From: Apostichopus japonicus
Lineage: Eukaryota; Echinodermata; Holothuroidea; Aspidochirotida; Stichopodidae
Assembly (NCBI RefSeq): GCF_037975245.1
Contig: NC_092566.1
Location: forward strand, 9,588,001-9,652,000
Reading direction: 5' to 3'
Length of the DNA stretch: 64,000 nucleotides
In this document: positions 12,801 through 27,800 of the stretch, piece after piece
How positions within the stretch are numbered: the stretch's first letter is position 1
Layout: each line of letters begins with the position of its first letter
Made by a program: the position numbers and the translations under genes
Notes under the pieces: generated by a model
The model's database searches: none
Told to the model about the DNA's origin: nothing
Seen by the model: the letters and a program-made list of their open reading frames with translations, nothing else

Positions 12801-15800
12801 CAATAATACTAAATTATTTCTTATTTTCAGTATTTATAGAAGTGATTTAATACAGGAAGTTTTCTCAGCATTAATTGTATACTGCTATTAATACAATGCT
12901 GCTTGTTAAAAAAAAATAATAATAATTACTATTGCATACATGTATTGAAACCTTGCATCAATTATCTTTGATAGAACAAGTACATTTCATAAAAAAAAAT
13001 ATATATTAAGTCTGTTTATCATTGGCTCGACAAGTTAAAAGAACTTAACTTGTTAGTTGATTTCATACATTTATTGAAAGCTTGCATCAATTAAAATTGA
13101 TAGAACAAGTACATTTCATAAAAATCAAAAAAATTAAGTTTGTTAATAATTGGCTCAAAAAGTTAAAAGAACTTAACTTGTTAGTTGATTAATTTCTGTC
13201 TATGTATTACTTTTCCAGTTTTCCAATAATGTCCAACATTTCAGAATGGACATGTCTTGAGGTTTTCCTCCTCCTCCTTCAATGTCAGCTTTCATTGTTG
13301 TTGTTCTCATTGTCATTGTTGTCAGCTTTCATTCCCCGTGTTGTTGTTTTCAGAATTTATGGTCTGTTTCATTGTCACCTGCATCATGTATTTTATTTAA
13401 GCAAAAACAAAGAGTTTATTCCGAAACTAGGAAAACAAGATCATTACTTTACGGAAATGACCATCTGCTCTTTATTTTCCTCCACGGTACAAAATATTCC
13501 AATCGAATTTTAAAAAAAGAAGAAATTAGTAAAAATTTGCCCCCATTGAACCATCCAAGATAATACTAAAAACTTCCTGGTGACGTTTGTCATGAATAAT
13601 TCATTTAAGCAACCGATCTCGTAACAAAGAGACATCGATATCTTAAATTCAACCACAGATGAGTTAATTCTTCCGAAAAGTAAAATAAAAATAGACATTT
13701 GTAACAAACTGGTGCAAAAACCAAGGAAATGGAAAGAAAGAGTTATTGATGATATTATGATATCACCAGCCTGCAGCAATATTCACAGATCGTTGAAAAA
13801 CCTGGAACCCATCTTCTCTTGGTAACTATAGTCTGTGAGAGAAGTCTCATGGCCTGAGGTGAAGACTTTGTAATAAAAAATATCCATAAAATTTATCATG
13901 CAAGCTTTGTTTCAATATTTAAAATTGCACAGGTGGAGGCAGATGTTAATGGCCGAGCGGATGCGGTTATATATTCCCTGGACACGTTCAACCCATCAGC
14001 GTCTGCGTATTTCATAATTGATGAATTTACCGTGAGTCTTGACCTTCCTTGTCTCTCTGTCTCTCTCACTACATTTTCTCTGCTAAGCATTTTATCATAT
14101 TTTAATAAACTAATAAAATACAATAAAAAAAATAGCTATGATGAGAAAAGTCAAATGACTCTATTGACAAAAATTTTCAAGTCTATTGGGAGGAGGTATG
14201 CGTGCGTGTATGTATGTATGTATGTATGCGTGTATGTATGTTTGTATTTTAAAATCCTCCTGCAAGCAGGAACTCGTGAAGAAGCCTCATTGGCTTATCA
14301 AAGCCGCAAGCTGACCGAAGTCAGTCTCTTAGATTCATATTTAACGTCCATGATTATGAATTGTCAATTGTCAACAACTCTGTAACTGGACGACGTACAT
14401 TAATCTTGGAGTGACTCGAACTCGGAACCTTATGATTGAAAGGCACCAGCGTTAACCACTGAGCTAACACCCCTATAGAACTTTGATTATTTCATTGTTT
14501 TGAAGAAACGACATTGAAAGTGTGTAACTGGTATTTTACTCTCAGCTGATAAAATTGTTCAGCTTGATTTCATATTAATTCCTCTTCCTGTTCTAATTGA
14601 AATGTTCCTCTTCTAATTCCTGATTTTTTATGTTTTTTTATTAATATGGTATCTCAGAAAATTTGCAGTTTAGTATACATTGGACAATGCTTTATTATGC
14701 ACTCATATCAGGAGGGAATTTTAATTTCTTCATATCTATCTATCCCACCTCCTCCAGACATTTTAACCAATAGTCATTCTGTTTTAATCATTCCTTTGTT
14801 TACTTGTTTCTCTCTAGTTTTAGTAGGATCAATTTTGTTACTTAATATTTTCCTTGTTCAATGTTTAACCAATATATTACTAGCTGCTGACCTCAATTAC
14901 TTCATTTATCCCCCCTCTTTTTTGTTGTTGTATTCTTTCTAACTATCAGAATATTTTGTTATTCCTATTGCATCTGTCCACAGCTTTTCTATTTATCACC
15001 TAGTCTGGGCTCACATATACCAATAAATTAGTCGATAGAAGAAGGCATCCGTCGTACCAAATTAAGTTGGCACGATTAGATACTTCAATTGTTCTAAAAG
15101 TGTATTTTTACCTTTGTCCCATTTTTTTCTGTTCTGTATTCATTTAATATTTACTATTTGTTAGGGCGATATTTTACTCTTACCTGCAAGTCTTTTGCTC
15201 TCATCTCCCTCTCTCTGGTTCCAGTCTTAAACTGTCAGTGATGATGATATCGTTATCTCATTTAAATAATAATTCCTCTCTTGCCTTCAGGGTTTGATTG
15301 TGACCAAGAAGCCACTGGACAGGGAGGCTATGTCTTCCTTCTCCTACACAGCCTTTGCTAGAAATGGCGATTCCTCATTCGGATCTGCAGCCGTAAGTTG
15401 GTTTTGTAATGGCTAAAGTTACCCCGCGAAGTGAAAAATTGAGAAATGTTTCCGATTTGACCTTTGAATGAACATTCCTGGCAATCATTATGCCCCAAAG
15501 GTCTCTTTCCGTAGAAAATTTCATCAACTTTAATCAAGTTTTTTGTTTCCTTAAAAGTCAATGTCAAAATGGTGTTGGTTTGGGTGTGTGTGAATGCACT
15601 TGTTTTGTATTCTGACAGAGGACTTGAACAAAAGAATTCCAGGTCCTCGGATGTGATTTCTAAAGAATCACCATGTCCTCGAAAGAATTCTATTGTTATG
15701 GAGTATTGTTAAGTTTAGGGTACGTGGATTTGAACAATGGAAAAAACAATGGGGTCGGTATGAATGTAAAACACACCTGGGTGGATGTGTATGTGTGAGA

Positions 15801-18800
15801 CACTTTGGATTGTAAAGACGATGCCTACAAAAGTACATGGTGGTTTCAAATTGATAGTTTATAATAATGATTCAACTTAGTGAGTACAAGAGAATTATTG
15901 CCTCATTTAGAAGTATATTTTGGATGAAACTTCTCACATGGTGTATAGATCTGCTGTAGTTGATAGTAAAAGTAAAGTCATGTTTTTTGTGTGAGTTAAG
16001 GTCATCTGAGGAAGAGAGAGGTCAAACAATAATGTAAACACAACAATTGTTAAATCATTTCTTTGAATGAACTTCATACTGATGAAATCCGCCTTAGTGA
16101 GTGCTTGAACCCTATTGGTTCAAAGGTCACTTGAGGTCAACAAGGTCAAACTCTGACAACCATGTTTTACATGATAACTCCAGTAGTACTAAAGCTTGCA
16201 TTAATTTCATACTTGCTATGAAGATATTCATCGTATGTCCAGGTACATTTTTAAAAATTTAGGCCATGCCTCATTTGTATTTAATGCTTCTCTACTCTTT
16301 CTCTTTCTCTTAGGTGTTGGTTAATGTTTTAGATGTAAATGATAACAGCCCTAAATTTGAAAGCATTGTGAGTGATTTAATCGTTTTAGAAGGTTTGCCC
16401 TCTGGAGTTTTGGTCACTGAGATAAAGAGTTCTGATGCAGACCTGGGAGTTAATGCCATGGTGAGTTATTAAAGTGTGCATTATTAAAGTTTAGTTTTAA
16501 AAGGTTAGGAAAAGTAGCACCAGGCTCTTGTTGGTCTTAAATCCTTTATTAGTGTCTGTTAAAACAAGGTCTTGCTTAGTGGCAGATATAAAATATTCAG
16601 AACCCCTCCAAGCCCCTCCCCCCTCCCACCCAAAAAAATGAAAAGGGAAGGAAAATGTTTCTAAATTTTGTGTCTGTTTGCTTTTAAAGAGATATGAAAT
16701 ATTGATAGATTCAAGCAATATTACAACTTGGTGAAGAGGTAAAATGGACTGGCTTCCTTATAAAGTTTAACCAATGAGCTATATAGAGGCCTCCATTATC
16801 CCTTTATGGTGCAAATGTTTGTTTTTATGAAGAGCTATAAAGTTTTTCACCAGACAAAATGTCACAACGACTTTAAGATAAGAGAAGTACTTTTGTTGAG
16901 CAGGTATCAACCCAAAACAGTTCATTTGGCTCAACTCGATTGCCGTGACCTATTTATTCTATAGTTGTCAAGAATAATAGTCATACAAATGCCCCCCTCC
17001 CTTCCCTTCCCTTCCATACATTGATTGTCTGGTGAGCACATACTGTTTACCACCTGTGCTCATTTTGTGTTCTTGTTGTATTGTATACTAATGTTCCTTC
17101 TTTTTGTGGTAACCATGGAGATCTATCGTAAAGAAATCTTCATCTGGTCATGCATATGGATTCCATGTAGTTACCCAATCAGGTTCTTTATTATGTTGAG
17201 TCTAGTCCTACAATGATATATCTGCTGTTAATACCTTCAAATAATACCTTTAATAATACCTTCAAAACCCACATTCACCAGACATTTGACAAAGGAATTT
17301 TTTAACTCGTACTAGTATTATGTAATCTATTCACGTATCCATCTCAGCATCATTAGGATACCATTACTGTATATTTAATCCATACGTATATACTGTATTA
17401 TGTATATTTGTACTTTTTTTTCCTTCGAGGGAGTCTCTTACTTTGTTAAGTCTTTTTAAGACTTTATAGGAGACTTCCTTTCCCATTGTACGATAAAATT
17501 GGCGATAAAACAAATAAATGAATTAATAAAAAAAATACCACATCACAAGAGGTCAAATTGTTGACCTTACAAAGCAAACTTACTAAGCAAACTTTCTTTA
17601 AAAAAAAAACAAATTCTGCATCTTTTGGTGAAAATCACATCCACATAGCATTTTCTATGTCAAAAATATGAAAGTTTTTGCTTAAATATGGTTGATATTT
17701 CCTAAAGACATCTAGCAACAGCAGATAAGGGCAACTGCAGTAAGGACATCTTTCTTTCTTTTTCAAATATTCAATCATTTATTCATTAAGAAAATAGGTG
17801 ACATTCAGTCAACCTTAATCTTCAGTTACGGAAAAGATATTGAGATGGAGTTTTCTATTCAACATGTGGAAAATGTTTCTCTTCACTATAAAGTTTGAGA
17901 TTGTGAAAATAAGAATGCCTTTAGAACCGTCCACGGTTCGTGACAAATAGCAGTCGAAAGCCACGATCGGATGAGAATGCTTCGAGGCACAGTCGTCTCC
18001 ATGCCCTGCCTCTCAACTTTTAATAGGAGAAAGATATTTAGAGTTTTATGGTTAAAAGATATTTAAAGAAAGTCTCCAAGGTAAATGATGTTTGAAATCA
18101 CCAGTTGAATATCCAAAAAATAATTTTCATTTTCACACAAATGGATTCTTCTTCTTCTATTCTGCATTTATTTAGGTTTCCTATGAAATATTGGCTGGCA
18201 ACATGGACGACGCGTTCGTCCTTGTCAACCCCAACAACGTCACATCTATGATATTGACGACCGGGCCTCTGGACCGAGAAGCAGTGGCCAGCTACCAACT
18301 TGTGGTACGGTTTTAAAAAGGACACAAATACAGGTTTTAAAGGGGACACAAATACAGGTTTTAAAGGGGACACAAATATTATGTCTAGCTATTCTGACAG
18401 AGATCTCTGTGAAGAATAATTCCCCGAATAGCCAAGAAAGATCTTGTCTATCTAAGAGATATCCTAGCCTAAATGTCGTCTCTGGGAGCTGTCACTTTGT
18501 AAAAATCTGTGATGGTTTTTTTAGCATCCTTATAGGATCTGTAAACCTTTTTACTTTCTCTCTGTGTTTTTTGTCTCAATCATATTTACCAGGTAGTAGA
18601 ATAGAATGATGGTTTGAATATGTTGACTACATTTACACCCATGTCATTATATAGCCGCGTTTAGAGCTTCGATGTTTATTTTCAGCAGTAACAAAATCCA
18701 CCCAAGTTACCAAACATAAAAAGTGATGTAAAAAAAAGAATAGCATGAAAAAACTTGAGGCATGTGTGACCCAGATGATGTCGGATTTAGACTCGATCAG

Positions 18801-21800
18801 GTGTTCGGTCTTCTGTGCAAAGATGACACCTTAATGGCATAACATTTCTCTTAGCTGTTTGTGGACTAGAAGTCGAAGTCGTTCAAAGTGGATCCATATG
18901 CCTATCTCAATTCTTGTTTTCATTCCATATCTTCAAATTTGATGGCGGGTGAAACCATGTTACCATTTTGCCGATTTTGATGGAATTTAGTTACAATATA
19001 ATATGTATTTGATGTAAGCAACTAGTCATCCACCAGAAAAGCCTCCCATGCTAATTTCATTTGCAAATTGCACCCCCCGAACCCCCCGTCCCCCCCCCAA
19101 AAAAAACAAGTTAGATAAAATCAGTGTCATATTTAGGGTAAGAAAACTACAGCTTAGTGCCCCACAATCTGCAGGGCACAACAAAATTCAATTTCAGAAT
19201 ATTTTTTCGGGAGGGGGATGAGGGGGATGGCTTAAATTTTTTGTGTATTGAATATTTAAGGCACATATGTTTTTGACATTTGTGAGACATTTTGGTGTTA
19301 TTTTTTAATAAGGGGCCTCCAATCTTTATAAAGCTTTAGGGTCTCATCAAGTGTAAATCCGGCAAAGGATATGATATTAAGAAACTAGCGTCCGCAAAAA
19401 GTGAAATTTCGTTACAACGGCAAACCACAGTTTATAAATCATTTCAGTTATTTGAAGTGAATGAAGGACTAGTTGAAACAATTGTCAAGGGATGCACCGG
19501 AACTAATTTTTTAATTCAATTGAACCCGGATTAGGCCAGCCCCTCCACAAAATACAGACGGACGGGAGTTTCTCCACAAGGAAGTGAAATCTGAGAAAAC
19601 AATTATAAAGCTGAAGAAAACTTCTGGTCTTTGTTTAGATCTGAACTTGTGAAAATTTGTTCAAAATGTAATAAAAGGAGAAAACTTAGATTTACATTCA
19701 TCTTTTGACATTTCTTCGTAACAAGTTCATACTTGTTTGGGGAAAGAAACACAATCACCACAAATTTAAGTGACCACCAACACCTTCTTTAATAAGGGAT
19801 AATTCTGAGCATTTATTGAAAACTCAATCTGGAATTTGAACGGGATCATTTTTTTCTTCAACTGGCCGAGTATTCCTGCATGAGAGGATCTCCTAGGCAC
19901 CATTTGAAATCATTGTATATGTATGCAGTTATATTACGAATGGTTTTAAATCCGACCGACAAAAATGTCATGAACCTGTTCGTGCTTTCTTAAAAGTTTA
20001 ATACCAAGTTGTTAAAATGTACACTTCTGAACCTCATGAAAAACCTTGAAACGTTGTTGACAAGCTCCTTTGCATTACTTTGTGATAATTTGTGAAAGAG
20101 AGGGTCAAGGGGGTAGGGCTAGCCACATTTACAAGTTATAGTACCGGGTCATTATAGGGCTGCAATTTTCATCTCCTGAATAGATCCAAGCTGTGGACGG
20201 AGGGCAACCGCCATTGTCGTCTCGCTTAGAGGTGGACGTTACCGTCGGAGACGTCAACGACAACCCTCCCTTGTTCTCGCACTCGGTTTACAACGGCAGT
20301 GTCGTCGAGGTGAGTAAATCTCTCAATGATACCAATTGTCAGGACGGAACATAAATATGAAATAATATTTACTTACTAACCTTGTATAAAATTATATCAT
20401 GACATTGATAAAAACCTTCACAGCGCCCACTTAAATTCATATATCGCTCGAAGATTTAATCCGGGGGACAAATTTGTTTAGTTTCATCCGTCTTATGTCT
20501 CGTCCATCAGTCATTGATTGTTCTAGAATTTTTAATACAGATTTTAACTTTCTTATGAGTACTGTAAACAATGCTGCTTAAAATGAGTTCATTAGAAGTG
20601 TTAATTGCATAGCGAGAAATGACAGACATTCTTTGCATACCGAACTTAACTCTCTACCTTGAGAAACTACTAGGTATAATTTGAGAAACAAAGCAATAAC
20701 AACAAAATTCAGAATTAATGTGTATAGAAATAGTTTTATTTATGGTGCTGCTATTTATTTACAAAATGGTAATCTGGATAATTTATTGTAGACAGCTGCA
20801 CTTGTACGTTTTGTGTATATATATATATATATATATATATTTTGTTTTTGTTTTTTGGTTCACTAACATTTAAAAAAAACATTTTCTTGTAACATACTCA
20901 CTTTTGATGTCCTGTTTATAAATATTTATATTTATACTGGAAATAAATAAATGAAATGAATGAAAAAGAGTTTCACTCATATATTAACTGTTCTTGTATA
21001 GTAAGTAGTAGACTCCCGCGAGAACGAATACCGCGGCATAACAGATCAATGGGCCTCCTTTAATAGAAGAGAATGTATCAACCGTCTCTCTCAGCCAAAT
21101 TGAAAGGTCCTGGAAATTTAGATCAGCAGGGAAAGCTTTGTGCCTCCAGAAGCCTTTAGCATTTAATCTTGCACAATATTTTCAAATGGCTTTTTTTTTT
21201 GTTTTTTTGTCTGGAGACCTTAAGAGGTATTTCAGAAGACACCTGGTTTGTACTCCATGGATCGGAGAAGAAGCCATGAATGTAATAAACTATAGTGAAC
21301 AGACTTTGGTAGTGAAGAAAAGTGTCGGATAATGCCTGCAGTCTCATTCCAATATTTAAATCATAGGAAGAAGTAAGATACAAGGCAAAAGTGAAAATAG
21401 AATTTGAAAAAGCCAAAGTTTCCTTGGAAGTCTCCAAAAAGAAGAAAAATGTCAATTTTGTGTAGTTTTACTAAAAAAGTTTGAGTACGTATTCAGTAGT
21501 AGATTTTCTGAAACCAAAAATTTGAATCTTTGAATGGGTGGTGCATTTTTCAAAGTGCATAACGTTTCTTAAGTTTGTCATTTTTTGTGGCAAATGACAA
21601 ATGCATTTTGGAGCCCGACAGGTCGGGGTATCTGTCATAGCTGTACCATGAGTTGATCGCTAGTAGTAAGCCTGTACTCAACTTTGTTTGAATTATAGAA
21701 GAAGAGGTCTTTCGAAACATACTTTCAAGACAGACTAATTGTTCTAAGCACATTAAATTTTTTCATTTGGCCAAACAACACAAGTGGAACCTTGAAATTA

Positions 21801-24800
21801 CTCAACAAAGACTCCTAAAGGCAATTTCATCTGGCACGCTTGCATGCATTTGGCCCTTTCATGCAATTAGGGACCTATTAGATGCTCCCCCCTCCCCACC
21901 CCCCCCCCCCCCCCGGTTTCCTTGTCAGAAATGCTGGAGAGCTCTCATTACTGACTATTGAAGTTGAGGTGTTAAGAAATGGTGACTTTATTCCATAGTA
22001 GAAGGATTATCAAGATCATAGTGCAACAGTTTATCTCACTGTGTCAGTATGTCTCAACAACTACACCTTCAAACCTCCTTTATTAGACCAACAAATAGTT
22101 AAATATTTAATTGACCTTAAAGGATAGTATCTCTTTACCACGTCCTTTGAACGTAAGATTTGTTTAACTATTATTTATTTGGTTTTCCCCTGTTATTTAA
22201 TTAAAATTAATAAAATACAATGGTTCAGAAAAATTTGTCATAACGACAACCAACAGATCATTCTTATTTAATTCCACATCTGTTGTTTTTTTGTTTTTTT
22301 AAGAGTCATGTTTTTTTTTTTTTATGTTTTTTTTTTGCTGCTATTTTATTGCAAGGCTCTGTTGCTTTAATATTTCTTATGCATTTTCTTTGTTTGTTGT
22401 CATTTCATTTCAAAGGAGAGATTTTCATCGGAACCAATTCTGTTGCTCTCAGTGGTTGATGCCGACCTTTTTGGAACAAACGATTACAGCTTCACGTTTG
22501 CGTTCGGCAACGAGGATTCAAAATTCACCATCAGCGAGGAAGGAGAACTCATCCAGACCAATTTATTCGACAGAGAGGAAAAGGATGTCTATCGACTGGG
22601 AATTATCTTAAAAGATGAGAGCTTTGATCCCTCGTTCCAGGTATATTCTTAAAAGCCTTGAGGAAATATACTTAAAGGGATGTGGAGCCATAAAAAGCAT
22701 TAGCTTAGCATAGCGTAGCTGGTAGTGAAAATACAATGAGATCTATGGCTGCCTAGCATTTTCTTAGTTTATGCCGGAATGAATCCTCTGTAATTTAAAG
22801 ATTGTCACTCATTTTAAGTGTGGAGGGGGATGGGTGTGGAGGGGCGAGGGGTGTGGAGGGGTGTACGTGGAGCGGAGGGGTGTGGATGGGAGTGGAGGGG
22901 GATGGGTGTGTAGGGGAGAGGGGCGTTGTACTCAGGTAGAGTGACTTCAAACTAGTCGTACCTTTTCTTTTGCAGGCCACTGCTGAGGTCGAGATCACTG
23001 TGACAGATATAAATGACAACAGTCCTGTGTTTTCCCCGTCATCGTACACGGTCAATGTCACAGAGGGCGCCGTTCCATCCCAAATCGTCACACTGTTTGC
23101 ATCCGATGCCGACGTCGGTGTTAACGGGGAATTTACATTCAACCTCACAGGACCTTTTACAGACTTATTTTACATCGACCCATTGGAGGTAATTACTTTT
23201 TAAGATAGTAAAAAAAGTGAGCAATGTAATTGTCACTTTGAGACTTTCATGGGTGAAATAACACATTCAATTTACACAAGTTCCAAAATATAAGAGGATT
23301 GTCCATAGTTGTAAGTTGACTTATTTCTACAAGGAGTTAGCCCACAACGATGCTTCAGGAAGAATAACATATTGAAGTGTGTGATATCATCAGGACAAAA
23401 AAGTTTCCTATATTTGGTTTCTTAACTTATTTTGGTAAAGCAAACCTTGGAACATTAACATTTTAAGTTCTAATCATGTGAAATTATTGTTATAATGTAC
23501 AATATATGTATGTCAAAAAAATTTAAAAGAAAAATTGTGATATTTACATTGACACCAATTAAAGTTGCTCTTTCATTGTGTAAGAGTACTTTAAATTGGT
23601 CATTTATAAATAGCTTGTGTTTGTTATTATAATTACGTTCATATGAAATTTTTGTGTTTTTTTTTTTTCCTTCAAGGGCATTTTATCAACTACAGAAGTT
23701 CTGGATAGAGAGACCAGGCCAGAATATTCTATTATTATCACAGCCACAGATCATGCCTTAGACCCAGACAAAAGATTGACAGGAATAGCAACCGTGAGTC
23801 AATATTTTGTTTATTTTCGTATATTTCATTTGTTTTTTCACAACATATATACAACAAATGTAGCGAAAACAGAGAGTTATGGAATGTGAAAAGAAGTTTA
23901 TCAAGAAACCCTTAAAAGTGGGCTTATCTAGTGATACACTCCCTGTACAAAGAGTACACAGATAACTTACAAAAAAAAAGAATTAAGAAAAGAACTAAGA
24001 AAAAGAGAAGAAAGGAAGCACAAGAAAAGAAAGAAATAGACACCTCAATCTCAGTATACGTTTAAGTCAAATCTCTTTAATATGTATTTAAACAAATTTC
24101 GGGAAGGTTGTGACCTGATATTAAACAGCAAAGAATTCCATGTGATGCTTGTACGATGTCGAAGGCTATATTTTCCTACATTGGTGTGAATGCGATTAGG
24201 GCGTAAACTTTGTATGTGTCGTGTGTTATAATTGTGACATATTTTTTTGAGTTGAGTACGATCGTTTCCATTCTGTACGCCATTTGATACTGAATTCCTA
24301 TTGTAATGTAGCTGATGTAAGTTTAATTCAACAGCAAGTCTAGATTTGCATTGATTAATCATTTAATATAAAAGTAAAATATAATTATATATAATTTTAC
24401 TTTTGAGTTTTGTTCTGCAATTTTACCGAAATTTGCAGGGTATCCCCCCCCCCCCCCCGAAAAAAATATATATATTTAAGATTGCCACTAATTAAACTAA
24501 GAAGAAAACAGGTTTTCTTGAAAAAAAGGTGATCGTTTTAAGCCAAGTTAAGTCAAATAGGATTGGAAAATTGATCAAAATACAACTCAAACATTTTTTA
24601 TCAATGGTTGGTTGCCATCGGTTTCACCATGGCAAAAACAATTGCTCAAATAAGTCAAAGACTTTTGCTTTTTATAACCGCACAATCCTGTCATTGTAGA
24701 TTATTCAAGTAGATTATTTGTTTTTTTTCTGTCTGTCTGTTTTTCTTTTGACACAGTAAATCCTGCTCACAGTTTGACAGTAATTTTACCCACTCTTTGA

Positions 24801-27800
24801 TATTAGTTAATCATTTCCAAGTCTGTTTTTTTATGCTTTTGTTGATTTACTAACCGTTCAATTGTGTCTATGATGTGAATAATAATAATAATAAAAATAA
24901 TAATAATGGTGATTGATATCACGCGCATATCCACCCGGAAGGGTGCCCAAGGCATGGGAGAAAATTAGAAAGACAAAGACAAGGCAAAAGAAAACAAAAT
25001 GAATAAACAAAACTATTTGTTAACATTGATGAATGCTCGATGCAGAAGATGAGTTTTCAGAAGTATTTTGAGCGTAGGAAGGGAAGCACAACATCTAAGT
25101 TGTCGTGGTAATCTATTACAGAGGCTAGGCCGAGCAGTTACTTCAAACGATCTGGCGCCCAACATGCAGAGTTCATGTAGAGTCACTTTTAACATAGTTG
25201 TTCATGATTGACCATTACTTAACCTTTCAGTACATCATATCTATTTAGTTCTTGATTTATTATTGTATTTATAAAATTTTGGGGGAAAAAATGTATAAAT
25301 TGGGTGTGATATGTTGAATAATAAGTATTATGGTTGTTTTTGTTCTCATCACTGGGGTCATAGGTCACAGTACTGATCCAAGATGTGAACGACTCCCCGC
25401 CCATGTTCGCTGAGAGTTATTTGGGTCCCTTTGAAGTAATGGAAGGGTCCAGCGGATATTACATCCTCTCTCTGATGGCGAGCGATCCAGACGATGTCTC
25501 TACTGTGATAACGTACAGCCTAACAGGGTTACACACTGGTGAGTATTTTTGGGAGTAAACGTTGCATTTTAAGAGGAGAGAAACAATTTTATCTAAAGTG
25601 GAACGAAGAGAAGGAAAGACCATCCAACATACCTCCATATCTCTGTGGTGTCTTGTCATTAAGTACCAAGTAATTTAAAATGATGTACAAATAACCAACA
25701 ATTCACCCATTCAATTTCCCTTAAGAATCCAAATGTAAAAGTTTCATTTTGCCTGGGTGGATGGTTGGGGGAGGGGGCGGGGTTGGGAAGGGGAAGAGAG
25801 ATGGGGCATGTGGAAAGAGTTCATCAGAACACCTATGATATTTTTTTCCTATTTTGTAAGTCAGATGTTTGTCATTTAGAGTCCTAAGTCAAAATCTTAC
25901 CCATATGCCATGAATTTTGCTACTCTTTTTTAGATTTTATGAAGAGAGGATTTTTTGAGTTTGAGAAGGTTTATTTTTGAAATCTTTGGCATTTTGTATG
26001 TTGACCATATTCATAGTAATAATTTTCTCCATTATTTAAAACTCTAACTCTCATCAAACATGGGTTGTTCTTTATAGGTATTTAAAACATATTAAATATA
26101 ATTTAGTGTTATAATTTTTCAGTTCAATGAAACATAAATAAAGATGCTCATTGCTAAAAAAGAGAACAGTCGTACAATTTGAAAGGTAGTAGTAAAAACT
26201 TTGACAGTCGGTCATATTTATTCCTTCATTTTGAGAATAAACTTGAAATAGAAGTAGATAGAAAAAAAATATCTCTTTGAAGTCAAAAAGATTTGGAACT
26301 TCTCACAATGGAGGTCTTTAATTATACTCAAATTTTTCAACACTTTGATTACTGCTGAATGTAAAGACAGAAATTAATGTTCATCCAATCATAAAAATTT
26401 TTCGGAACAAGGGTAACACGGGGGGAAAAAATGACATGAAATTCATCTCCTTTTGCAGAATTTTTTGATCTGGATGCGATGACTGGTGTTCTCACTACCA
26501 AGACAGATTTATCATTAGACTACGAGACCTTCCAGGAGTTGAACATCACCGTTGCAGCAGAGGATCAAGATAATCTCAGATCTACTGTAAGATAATCCAT
26601 TTATGACAAAGAAAAATAGAGGATTAACTTAAGAGAGCATATAATTAACCAGATTCTAACAGCTCTGATACAATTTAGTAAATCTAGATCAGCTATTTTG
26701 GGTGAATTTTTTTATTTTTCTATTCCTACATATGTGAAATAGGTTTCTAGTATTTCAATTTCAACATTGTTAACCTTATTACTAACCTATTATCTATGCC
26801 CAAATTATATTGTTGATAACCTGGGGCATAGCCAGGGGCAAGAGAAAAGCATTGCTCCCCCCCTCCTCATTCAGCAAAACATTGTGCATGCATGCAAAGT
26901 TGTATACATAGTTAAAAATGATGGAAATGATAAAGCACCGTGTTGCTTCTAAGCCCCCTTACCTAAACAGCAAGATTCAAATGGTAGTTGCATAATGTTA
27001 TTTATGCCTTTGAGACCAATCCATCTTGCATTCTATATCTGTAGAAGCCATTACTTTACTTTCATGTTTTTCTTTTCTTGATGGGATGGTAAGAGAAGGT
27101 ATGGGGGTGGGCAGACATCAACAGAAATGTGTCCCTTTGAGTAGTACATTATGTGAAGCAATGGATAAACCCTTGATCAACCTTGAATCCTTTGATGACG
27201 GTTGTGATATAATACTACTCCAAAAAAAAATATGATTTACGATCCTACAGTATTATCCCTACCAGCAAGTCACTGGAATTAATCCCAATTTCTAACCAAA
27301 AAACCATTTCTCTGCTGTCTCAAAATTTCTAAGATTTTGTTAAATTAGTCATTTTCCGATTTATCATGTAGGGTTATTTAAAAAAATTGTTCTTACTTCA
27401 CTTTTCTCTAAGGTAACGGTCGGTATAGTGGTGGTCAATGTAAATGACAACGACCCCATCTTTTTGGAAGCCCCTTACAATATCTCTCTCCGAGAGAATT
27501 CAACCGTTGGGACGGTCAAGTTCGTCGCAGTTGCCATGGATGCAGACTTGGGACCGGACGGTGAAGTCACATATTCCATCCAGTCCGGGAATCAAGAGAA
27601 TGCTTTTTGGATAAATACTCAGGTAAAAGAAACAAATCATATGGAACGACTGAGACGACAAGTCTAACATGACATCGAAAAGGTCGTCAATATTTGGCCC
27701 AGAAATATGCTATGAAGCTTCAAACTGGTCACCACTAATCTGCTGCATCAAAGAGTGGTAGTACAAGTAATCGTGGACATTTTAAAGGGATTTTCTGGTG

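Noticed and set aside
14400-14478. Possible tRNA gene
   Set aside because: A and B boxes are present but the acceptor and anticodon stems do not fold cleanly, and a SINE body follows.
26815-26870. GGGGCATAGCCAGGGGCAAG as a transposon end
   Set aside because: No inverted partner or target duplication found nearby.
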